DNA of 64,000 nt from Hirundichthys speculiger (lineage: Eukaryota; Chordata; Actinopteri; Beloniformes; Exocoetidae), in contig JAGFBZ010002033.1 in assembly GCA_018398805.1 (NCBI GenBank), positions 1,635,501-1,699,500 on the forward strand, given 5' to 3'. The position numbers were made by a program, and so were the translations under genes. The notes beneath the pieces are model-generated. The model did not search any database, had not been told where the DNA came from, and saw only the letters and a list, made by a program, of their open reading frames with translations. This document shows, in pieces, positions 12,426-23,857 of this stretch; positions within the stretch are counted from its first letter, which is position 1, and each line of letters opens with the position of its first letter.

Positions 12426-13896
12426 TTTGCAAAGAACTTTTAGCATTAAAAGTTTTTTGCAGCAGCAAGTTTCCAGTTTGTTCCAGGTTTTTATATGTTT
12501 AGAGTTGAACAGTTATAGATCACAGATAAGCCTATTTTCAGCTGTGGCTCAAACCGAGTCAGTTAAGATTACAATGTCTCTGACTAAAATTAATTCAGCA
12601 TTAAACTCCAAACCACACACAATATACACACGAGTTCAAACTGACCCAACTAAAAACTGTAACTTTGGAAATACATTTGCATTAACTATGCAAATATGTC
12701 ATGCAACCTTCTGAAAGAGTTCTCCTGCATAGAGCGTGCTGAAGGGATCATTATACTTTTACTCAATATATTTCACTAGCCTCCCCAGACATTCAAATTC
12801 TTCTCACTGAAGAAACCAGACTAATTAGAAGACTTAGTCTACATTTAGCTGGTTTTGACTTTGACTTCCAAGGGCCATTACCAACACTAATGGACAGTCA
12901 TGCAACCAGTTGGATAAGCAAAGCGTGTGGCACAGTCAGAAACTAGACTAGTATCAACCAGACATTCAAAATGGTGTACAGTAGAATATGAATACCAGTG
13001 AATGATTATTGTTCGTTTTGACTTTAAAAAGCTTGTTGATTGCGCAGATGTCTTGATTGTCTTGGACAGCCAAGACGCTCTTTGATGATCCTGTATAATG
13101 GATGCTCCTGTATGAAGGCTGAGTTATGCCTCAGCTATGTATGGTCCCTACACTGTTCTGGTGTTTATACTTTTGTGTTATTGTTTGTGTCACGCTGTAA
13201 TTAAACCACCAGCCAGCAGTACGGGTTCTTTCTGCAGCACTGTAGCTCGGAGTGCCAAGTTTCCCTTTGTTTACTTCCCGTATGTAGCTCAGACAGAGCA
13301 ACAGAGCAAATAAAGTATATTTTACATGAGTTAGCTCTGATAAATGTTGAGCATCAGTCATTTTTACAGACATTGCAGCAAACTATTGTTCTACCCGACT
13401 CGAAAACAACAAAGAAGAAGTAGTAGTGGGAAATACGAAGACAAAGAAGAGCAAATCTAAGAGCAAACTGCGATGTGCAGTTACATTTGGAGATGCATAT
13501 CAAGGTATGATGTAGCTTACAATGTAGGGTTCACACCTACAGCATATCTACAGCTGAGTTTGACAAAAAAAAAACAAAAAAACATCAGCCTTGAGTCAGT
13601 GCATAAAGCCCACCCCCAACCTGTTGGGATTGGTTTGGTACATTCTGTACCAGTGGAACCAGCTGTGAATGGGAGGGGTACCAGACGCATTACACAAGAG
13701 AGAATTTTCACAAAACAAATTGGTATGGCTGCCCAGGTAAAGTAACATAAGCATAAATGCTGAGCAGAAGAAATATTTAAGCATACACTTTTTATTTTAT
13801 TTTATTGGTTATGTTTAAACAACATAGTCTGCAAAAGATTTAGACAGTAGTCTACTTTAGTCAGTGTCATCAGGTTTTTTTCAGTTGTTGCTTTGT
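12426..13896. other. Intergenic sequence, septin8 to hAT element
   Basis: No gene, RNA or recognisable mobile element seen. Open frames here are short, overlap on opposite strands and resemble nothing known. Confidence 0.5.
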
Positions 13897-13904
13897 GTGC
13901 CTCC

Positions 13905-14388
13905 CATGGGCGAGGCTAGCCCTTTTTTAGGGGTGCTTCAGCACCCCGAAAACCTGGAGTAAGAAATGTTGTTATTCTAAAATTTTAGTTCACATATAAC
14001 AGGCTTAGATAATGTCCAAAACTTAATCCAGAGTTTGTGGTTTAAGTTTATATTTTAAGAATGAAAATGAAAACGACCCCGCCTAATGGTATCGTCCTCT
14101 TCTCACAAACTACTTCTCTTCTTCAATGACCGTTTACCAGTTAGCGCGTTAGCTCAGTTAGCATTTCAAATTTCATTGAAATTTTCAAAGATTTGCATGT
14201 TTTCCAGTCAGTTTTTTTTTCCCCAAAAAGATTATGCTCTTCTGTCATAAATGTCATAATGATTATCCAAAATTATTTTTCAATAAACGTTTTTTTGGTT
14301 TTGTGTGAAAAAAGGCGGGGTTGTGGGTCATGGTGGGGCTCATTGGGTGCTCAGCACCCCTAAAGCTCTGACCCTAGAATCGCCCCTG
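13905..14388. mobile_element. Non-autonomous hAT-type transposon (484 bp)
   Basis: Flanked by a perfect 8-bp direct repeat GTGCCTCC (13897-13904 and 14389-14396), the target-site length typical of hAT elements. The ends are inverted repeats: CATGGGCGAGGCTAG at the left against CAGGGGCGATTCTAG read inward from the right. An inner pair of AGGGGTGCT(T)CAGCACCCC-type palindromic blocks sits near each end. There is no transposase frame inside, so it would have been moved in trans. The GGGGCGATTCTAG terminus is familiar from fish hAT repeats. Confidence 0.85.
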
Positions 14389-14396
14389 GTGCCTCC

Positions 14397-15052
14397 CATC
14401 CCTGTATAATAATCCACCGATGTTGGATGGGACTTGACACTTCACCCAAACAACACACAATGACCACTGTTACATGATGTTTTTTTTAAATTTGGAATTA
14501 ATTACTCCGAATTAAACAATTCAGAATTAAACTATTTTCCTTCGAGTTTACATGGAAATAGTCATTCCGAATTGAGTTTTACATGGAAAACAGATGAACT
14601 GTTTATGGTCATTTAATGAATATTCTAAACAACTGAAATAATTCTGGCCCTATGTCTTCAGCAATTCTTTACTTAATTTTTCTTTCCTAATTTTCAGTAT
14701 CAATGGCTACTATTGCCTGGTACCTGTAAAACACTACATACATTTTATTACCGTTTAGTAATTATGTATAAATGTTTCATAAATGGTTATTTAAACTGTT
14801 TAATGTTATGTGCTTAATGTAAATGAAGCTATTATGAGGATATAATGTAAATAATATTGAATAAAAAGTTTATACAATAGCAGAGCCAGATAGTGCAGGA
14901 AAAAAAAGGTTGGGTTTATTTAGAGGCGCCGGAAGCAGCGGGCTGGTGCAGGACAGCAGAGAGGAGCAGCAGCGCACTTCTCCTCCGGACTGCTACATCT
15001 TTGCATTCTGCTTTTTTTGTTGTTGTTGTTTTTTCCCAGCCGGCAGGACAAA
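14397..15052. other. Region upstream of sowaha
   Basis: AT-rich sequence to about 14880 with short palindromic AATT-containing stretches near 14490-14590, then the GC-richer 5' flank and probable 5'UTR of sowaha (about 14885-15052). No TATA box can be assigned with confidence. Confidence 0.45.
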
Positions 15053-16401
15053 ATGGCTTTGACCCAGGAATCCCTTTTGTCGTTTTTACTGGATCACGGT
15101 GGCAAGGTGAAGAACTCCGAGCTGCTGAACAGTTTCAGAAGTTTCATCAACTGCAGCGATCCCGCGGAAAAGCAGCACAATAGAGACGTTTTCAAGAAGC
15201 TGGTGAACAGCGTCGCTGTGGTCAAGCAGATCGACGAGGTGAAGTTTGTGGTCGTGAAAAAGAGATACCAGGACTTTGTGAAAGAAGAGGGACGAGAAGC
15301 CCCTCAGAAAACGCAGGTGGATGAAAGCTTCTCGAGCCAGCATATCAGATTTTCGTCCACACCTCCTCGCCGCGCGGAGTCTGCCAGGAGGATTTCCTCC
15401 GATAACGAAAACAATAACGCGCGCGGCGGTTCGGGCTCAGTCGGTTACTGCGGTGATGCCGAACATGCGCTCGCGGAGAGGCCGTTATCGATTGCGGACA
15501 CTACGACCGCTGTCAAAGTCCTCAGTATATCAGGAGAGCAGACAAACAGAGTTGGCAAACCTGGAGCTGTGTTCGCTGTCATAGCCGTGAAATCCCCACC
15601 GAGAGACTCTGACCCAGTAACGCAGGGGGGTCTACATTCCCAACTGGGTGAGAATAAAAGTTTGGGCAAATCAATCCCAAAAGTTTCTCCACTGCCAGCT
15701 CTCACTTCAGACCTGTCCACTTGCCAGAGGGATTTATTAAGAAAAACCCAGAGTTGGAATACCAGACAGGCAGGGGACGTCGAGCCTCCAGGTTCCCCCC
15801 TAATGAGGCCCCAGACCAAGACCACCAGAGAAGCAGATGATGCCAAGTACTGTGAGACTGTGCCCTTGGAGCCGCTGGCTCATGAGTGGCTGGTCAAGTG
15901 TGCTGCTGGACTGTGGGGGCAAATATACACGCTGCTGCTGCGGGACACACGTTTAGCGCAGAGGAAGGACTTCATGTCAGGGTTTCACAGCTCTGCACTG
16001 GGCAGCCAAGGACGGCAACAGCGACATAATACACAAACTCATGGACATTTCCAGCAAAAGAGGCTCTTCTGTGAACGTCAACAGCAAAGCCCACGGAGGA
16101 TACACGCCGTTGCATATCGCAGCCATACATGGGCACACTGAAGGTCATGGTTTTGCTCGTGCGGCATTATGGAGCAAATGTAAATGATCGAGATAATGAT
16201 GGCAAGAAGGCCCTCCACTACCTGGGGAAAGGTGTCCCGGCCGAGACCAGAGCGCTTCTGGGAGGCCTGCTGCAGAGCAGGGACAAGACGGAGGATGAGG
16301 AGTACAAAGAGCACACAAAAGGCTTCAACACAATAAGTAAACTGTTCCACCCTCACGCAGGGAAGAAACAAAGAACAACTAAATTTGCAAATGAGTGGTA
16401 G
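15053..16401 (+). CDS. sowaha: Sosondowah ankyrin repeat protein A (two apparent frameshifts)
   Basis: Single-exon gene of the SOWAH family. The N-terminus MALTQESLLSFLLDHGGKV to about residue 75 matches the conserved N-terminal SOWAH domain, followed by a low-complexity linker. The ankyrin part begins at EPLAHEWLVKC and continues through DFMSGF. The frame breaks at 15986, where one extra C separates DFMSGF from TALHWAAKDGN, and again at about 16140, where one extra base separates GYTPLHIAAIHGH from VMVLLVRHYGANVNDRD. Removing one base at each site gives 1347 nt (448 aa) ending at TAG 16399-16401. Both sides of each break are family-like, so these are probably sequence errors; a recent null allele is the alternative. 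It lies head-to-head with septin8, as in mammals. The cellular role is poorly known. Confidence 0.85.
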
Positions 16402-16679
16402 AAGGGATCACAAAAAAAAAAAAAGGTGTTTAAATGTAGGAGGTAAAATTGACTGTTACATAACATCACTTAAAACTGAAGCTGTATTGTAAAGCTCTGT
16501 ACAGTGCATCACTGTCAGATTTAGTATTTATAACTATTACTATTTATCATTTTTCTTCTCTCTTTTGTGTTGAATAACATGTATTAACACCTAGTTATTT
16601 TTGAAAATTTGTACCATTTTGATGTTCTATTCTACCAACAATTTGCATCACATCTGTCATCTGTCATTATCTGATGTGT

Positions 16680-16685
16680 AATAAA
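16680..16685 (+). terminator. sowaha polyadenylation signal
   Basis: AATAAA about 280 bp downstream of the sowaha stop codon; the first canonical signal after the gene. Confidence 0.55.
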
Positions 16686-16699
16686 TCTGTAATATCAGC

Positions 16700-19074
16700 T
16701 CTTGATTCTTTCTTTACGTTCAGAGGGAAGTGCAGACCACACCTGGTGACCCCTCGCCGCCGCTTCTTATGTGAAACATGTCTGTGTGTTGACGATGTTG
16801 TCAGCTTGTTGCTTTTGTGCGCTGAAGAGTACATATCCAAAATTAATCAGCCCAATTCTTTAAAGACAACCCGGCACAGAGAAAATATTTGGTCCTGCTA
16901 CAGGAAATGAAGGCCGTCATACTTCACTTTATGCAAAGAGGATTCAGGGGCAGTTATGCAAAGCAGGCATTTAAGCAAATTAGTGGAATTGTTGAATGTG
17001 GGACAACACTGGGGTCAATTTTGGCCTGCTATGATGACAAATGCAACTCTCTGGATGTAAATAATGATAGTGAAATTGATTAGAAAGATTGCACAGATGT
17101 TATTGAGTGAGGAGTATTGCCTTTTAACAACTCACAATAAGTGAGGTCCCTTCGTGTTTGTCAATGACTCTAGAAAGCTACAAATTATTAAAATACAATT
17201 TTATTATTCTTGTTGCCATGCCTGCATGACAGAATGAACCTCTATTCCCAGATGAGCCATGCATGAAAGCAGCATTCTTCCGTTTTTGTCCAGAACAAAA
17301 ACACTATTTTCATCCTCTACCGACCCAGAGGAAAAGCAGTGTCTGATGACTTGAAATGAGTTGAGGCTCAGACAATGCAGCCACAGCCAAAATAGTGCCA
17401 GGACAATGTCCTTTTCTTGTTTTCTGGAAAAGCGACGGCTTGCATAATGACACAGGAAAGCTGTTCTCACAAAAGCTGTTCAACATCAACAACAGTAAGA
17501 AATTAATTGCTTCAGAAAACTTCTCTCTAATATTCCCAGAATGTCTGATCATCTTCAAATGGACAGTCACAGCAGAAAGTTATCCTACGTTTTAGTTATC
17601 CCACATTTTAGGCAAAATGTCCAAACACCAAAGTTTCTGCAGAGGTGTGTTATGTGTGTGTTGTGAGGTGTGGTCCAGTTCCTGTTAAAAAGCTTGAGAG
17701 CAAAAACAACTTCCTGCAGAACAGAATATTAAACAGATTATCTGTACATGTTGTGGAACTGAGACAACTGGAGGTTATAATTACATGTAATAAAGAGATA
17801 AATTGCATTAACATTCTATTTTTGCTATTTTTAGAAACTATAAATTAATAGGACCAAAAAAAAGTAAAAATGAGACAAACCACTGAGACAATAATAAACT
17901 AATCAGTCACTATAAAGAAGGCAGTATTGTTACATAATTGTATCCTGACAAACACGGTACAAAAAACTGTTTTTCCAGACACCACAGTAACACAGGAACT
18001 TTGATTTACTTTTGTGGCATTTCAGAACAAACCAAGGCAAAGTCTTCAAGATAAACAGAAATGCTTTTATCTGGGATAACACCGTCTAATCTGTGGTCAC
18101 AACATGCCTATTGATTGCACATATTTCCACACAAAAGCCTCACAAGGAAGGTTTCAGCTGTCATCATTGAACAGAACTGTCTTTGGAGAATTTGTGTTGT
18201 AGCTTCTTACACACCAGACTGCACCAAACCAGTTCTATCAGGTCTAGCGCTCTTTTTTAAATTTAAGAAATAATACCAAATAGCTTACTCATCAGTTTGA
18301 GTTTATCTTGAGTAAAGTTACGATGGAGGACAGGGACATGTCCTTCATAACTGCAGTTGATATTTTAGGCCAACAACGGATAGAATGTGATAATATATCT
18401 AAATGGTGTTATTCTGTCAGGCCATCCGTACAATACTGTTGAGTTTTGTGTTGGTATTTTTACTAAAAGAACAGATAAATGGTAAATGATCTGCATTCGC
18501 ACAGACGTTTTCCAGTCCTGTTGAGTACTCAAATTGCTTCTTGCACTATGAACCACACACATACAAACACACCGTACTCTCTGTCCATTCAGTCTATGCA
18601 GTTTACCATTAATGATGAACACAGGTTAGGAAACGCAGGGCTGGCGTCCTGCCTGAGGTCAGCTCAACAAGCTGCCCGCAGAGACCAGGGACTCAACAAC
18701 CAACCAATCCATCAAAAACTGTTTCAGGAGAGAGATTTTCATTGTGGGTCCCAAAAGGAGAATTAAATTCAAAAGATTTGCAAAATAAATAAGTCTGAGC
18801 AAAATTCTTTTCACTTATATAGCAAAGTTTACTATTGCTTCAATATTGAATGCAAAAATTGTTTTTCGATAAGACTAAATGATTAATATTGCAGTACCAT
18901 TTGTTCTACTAACAGTAAAATGGCAGTACAGTTGAAGAAATCCTGCATTTTGACATTTTGTCATTAGAAGCTTCCAGTGTCAATGGCCAACATCATTTGA
19001 GTTAATTTGCAGCACACTTATAGATATTTGAAGGCACACGTTCAAACACAAGGACCTCATTATTTAATGATATC
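16700..19074. other. Intergenic sequence, sowaha to repeat cluster
   Basis: About 2.4 kb with no recognisable coding exon, RNA gene or mobile element. Mammalian SHROOM1 lies at the equivalent position, but no Shroom-like domain is visible on either strand. Confidence 0.5.
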
Positions 19075-19083
19075 AATTAAAAG

Positions 19084-19495
19084 CCCTCGGAGAGCGCAGA
19101 CCTCCGCCAAGCACAACAGTTCCCCCATATAGCGATTTACAGATGGCGATCAAAATCCGCGTTCTGGTTCAGATCCAGGATCAGCCTTTAAAATTTGATA
19201 TGAGGTTCCCATTGTCAATCCCTGAGTCAAATTTCATGAGTTTTGAGCAATATTTAATGGAGATATTGAGAAAACAAATTTTTGGCCCCATTAACTGCAA
19301 TGTTATTGAAAATTTGAAAGTGATCCAGAATCCAGGATTTCACACCCAATATGAAATCCAGTTCTTCCCTTTTGACATTTCTGACAACTCCTGAAACTTT
19401 CATCAAAATCCATCCATAACTTTTTGAGTTATCTTTTACACAGACAGACAGACAGATAAACGCCGGCGAAAAACATTAACCTCCTTGGCGGAGCT
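19084..19495. repeat. 412-bp interspersed repeat with 9-bp target duplication
   Basis: Bounded by a perfect 9-bp direct repeat AATTAAAAG (19075-19083 and 19496-19504). Near the ends are inverted blocks: ACCTCCGCCAAG at the left and CTTGGCGGAG at the right. The right part contains a short (CAGA)n run and the box CCATAACTTTTTGAGTTATC, which I recognise from a repeat family spread through many animal genomes but cannot name. No coding frame. Confidence 0.7.
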
Positions 19496-19504
19496 AATTA
19501 AAAG

Positions 19505-20420
19505 AAATCAACCAGGGCATCAGGAAAGAAAATATGGACCTTCACAAGTCTTGTTCATGTCTGGGTACAATTTCCAAAAACCTAAATGTCCCACGTTCAT
19601 CTGTTCAAGCAATAATAAACTAGTATGAACAATATGGGAGCACACATCATACTGCTAAAGAAATTAATGGCTTCTGTGTCCCGGAGGTGAAGATGCTTTG
19701 GTGAACAATATGCATTTCAAACCCAAAACAACAGCAACTGACCTTGTCAAGATTCTGGCTGAAACTAGAGAGAATCATTAATCACAGTGAAATACTGACA
19801 TGAACTGAAAGACTATGTGCATAGAGAAAGCTACAGCTCCAAGACCACATCAGAAAAAAAAAAAAAAACAGATGACAGTTCGTAACTTCACCTGGAGACA
19901 AAGACTTTAATTTTTGGAGCTGTGTCCTGTGGCCTGATGCAACTAGAATAAACTGTTTTGTCATAATGATTATTGTTAGGTTTGAAGTAAAAAAAGCCTC
20001 AGGAACTTGAAAGCCATCCATGAAGTACAAGGGCGGCAGCATCATATTGTGGGGCTGCTTTGCTGCAGGAGGAACTGGAGCATTTCATAGATAAATATAT
20101 GGCATCAAGATTAAAGAAGATTCTGTTTGTTATATTGAAGCAACATTTTTGCCCTCTGAAGTCTGGTACTGGTTCCAGAAGGGGTTAAACTGTGTGTGTG
20201 GATGGGTCTCCCAAATCTAAAATGACCCAAACATACCTCCAAGTTAGTTGGAAGGTGACTATGGACCACAAAGTGAAAGTGCTGAAGTGGCGTTTGTGGA
20301 CAACACTGAAAAATTCTGTGTGAACAAGAAAGCCCACAAACTTGACTCAGTTCTCTCAGCAGAAATGGGATAAAACATCAGCAAAATATTGTGACAGTCT
20401 TGTGACAGGCTACCAAAATG
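19505..20420 (+). mobile_element. Degraded Tc1/mariner-type transposon relic
   Basis: Plus-strand translation across frames recovers fragments typical of Tc1 transposases: a GSIMLWGCFAA-like block near 20030-20075 and a DPKHTSK-like block near 20225-20245. Upstream, 19500-19650 has the look of the N-terminal helix-turn-helix region. Many stops and indels interrupt the frame, so it is inactive. It abuts the 412-bp repeat on its left. Confidence 0.65.
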
Positions 20421-20559
20421 TCCAAGTTAATTTAAACAGTGGAAATGCAGTTCTAATAAATATAAACCAAGTGTAAGTAAGCTTCTGGCTTTAAAAATCT
20501 GATGAGAGAGGAAATCCCTGTTGTTTAGCGTTGCATTCTCTTTGTTGTTCAGCCAGTAA

Positions 20560-20800
20560 AACGTCATAGTTTGCTTTCTTGGGAAAGGAGAAGGGGAGTT
20601 TTTCCTTGGTACTGTTTGGCTTCAAGACCTTTTCTCCCACAAGGGGAGTTTTTTTTTTTTTACTTGCCATTGTTTCTTGACTTAATTATTGATAATTGAT
20701 AATAATTTGCATTGGGGTCATGCTCTGGGGCTCTGAAAAGTGCCTAGAGACAATATTTATTTTAATAGACACTAAAGTTGAAGTGAATTGAACTGCCCTC
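20560..20800 (+). mobile_element. 3' tail of a fish LINE (L2-like)
   Basis: Contains the GGGGAGTTTTTCCTTG box (twice, partly) and a terminal segment with AGTGCCTAGAGACAAT and TTGAAGTGAATTGAACTG. This resembles the 3'UTR end of L2-type non-LTR elements in fish. No coding part remains. Confidence 0.5.
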
Positions 20801-20803
20801 TTG

Positions 20804-22190
20804 GGACCAACCACACACAAATATAATGACCCTTGAAATTACAATACATTTGTTGATTAAAGTGTAGCTGTGAAAGCTTCCTGTCCCCTTGTAAAGTAGG
20901 TGATATTAGGTCTCAGTGTTGATTCATCACTGCTGACACAACTGATGCAGTTACAGAGCCAAAGAGGTGTGTGTGTGTGTGTGTGGTGTGTGTGTGTGTG
21001 TGTCAAGGAGAGTTGCCATGATTGACAGCAGCCCCCTTGAGTCTGCTGTCACTCCTGTGATCCCCAATGAGCAGATCTGAGCAATAACAGCACGTCTCCT
21101 TCGCAGCAACATAGTAAAATATCTGCATGAGAAGGGATTTAGTTAAAACCTTTAGTCAAAAACATGTTACTGAAGTGGCCTAACTGATGAAGGTCTGGTG
21201 AGACACTTGGTCTTAATGCAACTGTATAATATATATCCCTGAATGACAGACAGACACTGTGAAAGAGCGAGAGTGAGAAGTGCAAAAGATATAAAAAAAA
21301 GATATAAAAGAGACATAAAACACCACAAAGACAAAATAGCAACAAAGGGATACAAAACAATGACCAAAAATACATAAAACAACTGAAATGTCATAGAAAA
21401 ATACATTTAAAAGGGAAATATTACCAAAGACGTGAATAGGAAAAAAATATTTTTATTTTATTTTTACCATCCTAAAAGTAGAAGGAGTTGATTATATTTA
21501 AGGAGCGTTGTCTCATTCTCCCATCCCTTCTATTGTCAAAAACGACTCAAAGCAAGTTTTGGACGCTAATTCACAGAGCTGCAGTAGAAAAGCAGAAAGC
21601 AGTGAGAGTAAGAGAGCGGTCAAGCAAAAGATAGAATAAATTAGATGTGATGCAATCCTCCAAATAAAATAAAAATGCATCTCTCTTTTTTCCACGTTAC
21701 TCTTTTGCAGTCAAATCAAAGATAATCGAGGTTTTATTATCATATGAACAGGATAACAAGTCCTTGTACAATGAAAGTCTTGTTTGAGTTCATCTCATAC
21801 CCTAAAATGTCGCTGCCACTGCTTTTTATGAACACTTTCTTTAGGAAAACAATGTGCTATAACTCATACCGTCTCTGTATGTCTTAAAATGTCGCTCTCT
21901 GAATTCCAGTTATATTTTTATTGTTAATAAATCGGGAGAAATGCGTAAATGTTTATTTCATAACCGGCCAAATACCCTGACAGATTTAATACTTAAGCTG
22001 TGCTCATTTTGGTATTATAGCTGCAAACAAACAAGTAAATCTCTACTTACATCTCCCCACTTGAAAATGGAATGTGAATGATGCCGCTGATTGAAAACAC
22101 CTGCGCGCGCTGATCGGCGGCCACACGTGCCTGGTCCCGTTCACCTGGAGCTCCCAGCGCTGAGTCTCTCTCCACCTTTTGACTGGTCTT
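20804..22190. other. Intergenic sequence upstream of gdf9
   Basis: Contains an interrupted (GT)n microsatellite at 20967-21003. The rest is AT-rich with no recognised gene. The 150 bp before gdf9 become GC-richer and include a CACGTG E-box (about 22122-22127, within GGCCACACGTGCC), a motif type used by oocyte bHLH regulators such as FIGLA; binding is only inferred. Confidence 0.4.
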
Positions 22191-22200
22191 CTTGTTTGGA

Positions 22201-23857
22201 ATGGAAAAACAAATGCTGATGTCAGCCATCACTCGTTGTTTTCGCACTGTCTCGTTGTTGCTGCTGCTGGTGGTCACCTGCAGCTTCCGGCTGGGTCGAG
22301 TCTCTGTCGTGGCCCCCGGTGCGCTGCACAGCCTGGGCGAAATCCCACATCCGTACAGCAGCATCTTGTCTCCGCTGCTCAAGGCCCTGTCGGAGTATGG
22401 GGGGTCGAGGTGGAACCTGGGCCTGACGAGAAAGACGAAACCGGAGCACAGGTACATGAAATATCTGACAGAGGTTTATAAGAAGTCCTCCAGGACTGCG
22501 GGGGAGTTTTGCCGGAGATGAGGTCTACAACACCATCCGACTGATCAAGCCACAGGATGAATGTCTTGCTAAAAGCAGTAAAGGTAAGGAAGTAAACTCA
22601 GTGACAGGCAGCTGACTGGACCCCAAAAAAATAGTTAAACATAACATACCTCCATAGAGATACAGCCTGCAGCTCAGAATACAATTAATTACACATTTCA
22701 TTGGGACATTGTAGTATGTTTAAGAGCATGGATACCAAATTTCAACATGTTTTGGGCAGTGTATCCCAAGTTGATGAATGAACGTACAATTGTACATGCT
22801 GTTCAACTGAAACAGAGTAATCAAATAGGGATAAGAACAGAATAGGCATGTCTTTGTTTTCCCATGTGTGAGACTGAAATGTGATATTGATGCTATGCCT
22901 GAAGTTTTGTCACCTCCGCTTTCAGAGAGTTTCACACAGGATTTGTCCTACAGCCTTAATCCGGTGAGAGAAGAAGAGCGGCTCCTGAAGTCGGCCCTGC
23001 TCTACAGGCTTGACCGTGACCACTCCCTGCCCGTCAACTCCGTGTGTTACCTGAGCATCAGCGAGCGTGAGCTGGCAGACCAGAACCAGCTCTGTCCCGG
23101 GGTCTACCACGCAGTGAACTTCTCCACCAGCACGGACAGGAGGAGCCGTGGGAAATGGGTGGAAGTGGATGTCAGCTTGTTCCTTCAACCCCTCATCAAG
23201 GTTCAGAAGAAAAATATACACCTTTTGGTCAACGTGTCCTGCCTGGAGGAGCAAGGAACCGGGACAAACGGCTGCAGAGACCCACTGGAGTTCACCCTGA
23301 GATCCCCTCCTCTGATCCTTTATCTCAATGACGCAAGTAAAACTGCACACCAGCGTTTGCTGGCCAACGCCACTGCTGACCGAAGGTCATCCAACACTTC
23401 TGAGAGACAAAGGGCTTTCAAACCAGAGCAGAGGCGTGGACATAAGAGGAGATGGAAGAGGGAAACATTAAAGAGCAAGCGAGGTGATAAAAGTGTGAAC
23501 AACCAGCTTCCTGAGCTCCTACCGAGCTCTGAATTCCCAACAAGTCACTGTGCCTTGTATGATTTCAGAGTGCGATTCAGCCAGCTCAATATGGACCACT
23601 GGATTGTTTTTCCACGAAAGTACAATCCCAGGTACTGCAGAGGCGTCTGCCCGAGGACCATGGGCTTCATCTACGGTTCACCAGTTCACACCATGGTGCA
23701 AAACATCATCTACGAGAAGCTTGACTCTTCTGTGCCCAGACCCTCGTGTGTTCCCTCTCACTACAGTCCCCTCACCGTCTTGATGTTTGAGAAGGATGGT
23801 TCCTACGCATACAAGGATTTAGCAGACATGGTTGCTACCAGGTGCACATGTCGCTAA
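22201..23857 (+). CDS. gdf9: Growth/differentiation factor 9 (apparent frameshift in exon 1)
   Basis: Oocyte-secreted TGF-beta family ligand acting on surrounding follicle cells. Exon 1 is 22201-22583 and exon 2 is 22926-23857, joined by a GT-AG intron in phase 1. A hydrophobic signal sequence (VSLLLLLVVTCS) lies near the start. Exon 1 breaks at 22500-22504, where five Gs stand in place of four. Upstream RYMKYLTEVYKKSSRT and downstream DEVYNTIRLIKPQDE are both GDF9-like, and dropping one G gives 437 aa. A furin-type site RRWKR releases a mature domain of about 131 residues beginning ETLKSKRGDK. The mature domain has six cysteines and lacks the seventh, interchain-disulfide cysteine, as is normal for GDF9. 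An ATG at 22213 is an alternative start. Mammalian GDF9 has the opposite orientation relative to UQCRQ. Confidence 0.92.

Noticed and set aside
15445..15846. 133-residue minus-strand frame over sowaha
   Set aside because: Antisense shadow of the sowaha coding sequence.
15053..16401. Sowaha as a genuine pseudogene
   Set aside because: Outside two one-base breaks the whole coding region is intact and family-like, and neighbours show the same one-sided breaks; sequence error is simpler.
22047..22457. 136-residue minus-strand frame over gdf9 exon 1
   Set aside because: Antisense shadow of gdf9 with no recognisable domain.
22500..22504. Programmed ribosomal frameshifting in gdf9
   Set aside because: No slippery heptamer or downstream structure is evident, and GDF9 is not known to use frameshifting.
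22922..23350. 142-residue minus-strand frame over gdf9 exon 2
   Set aside because: Antisense shadow of the gdf9 pro-region.
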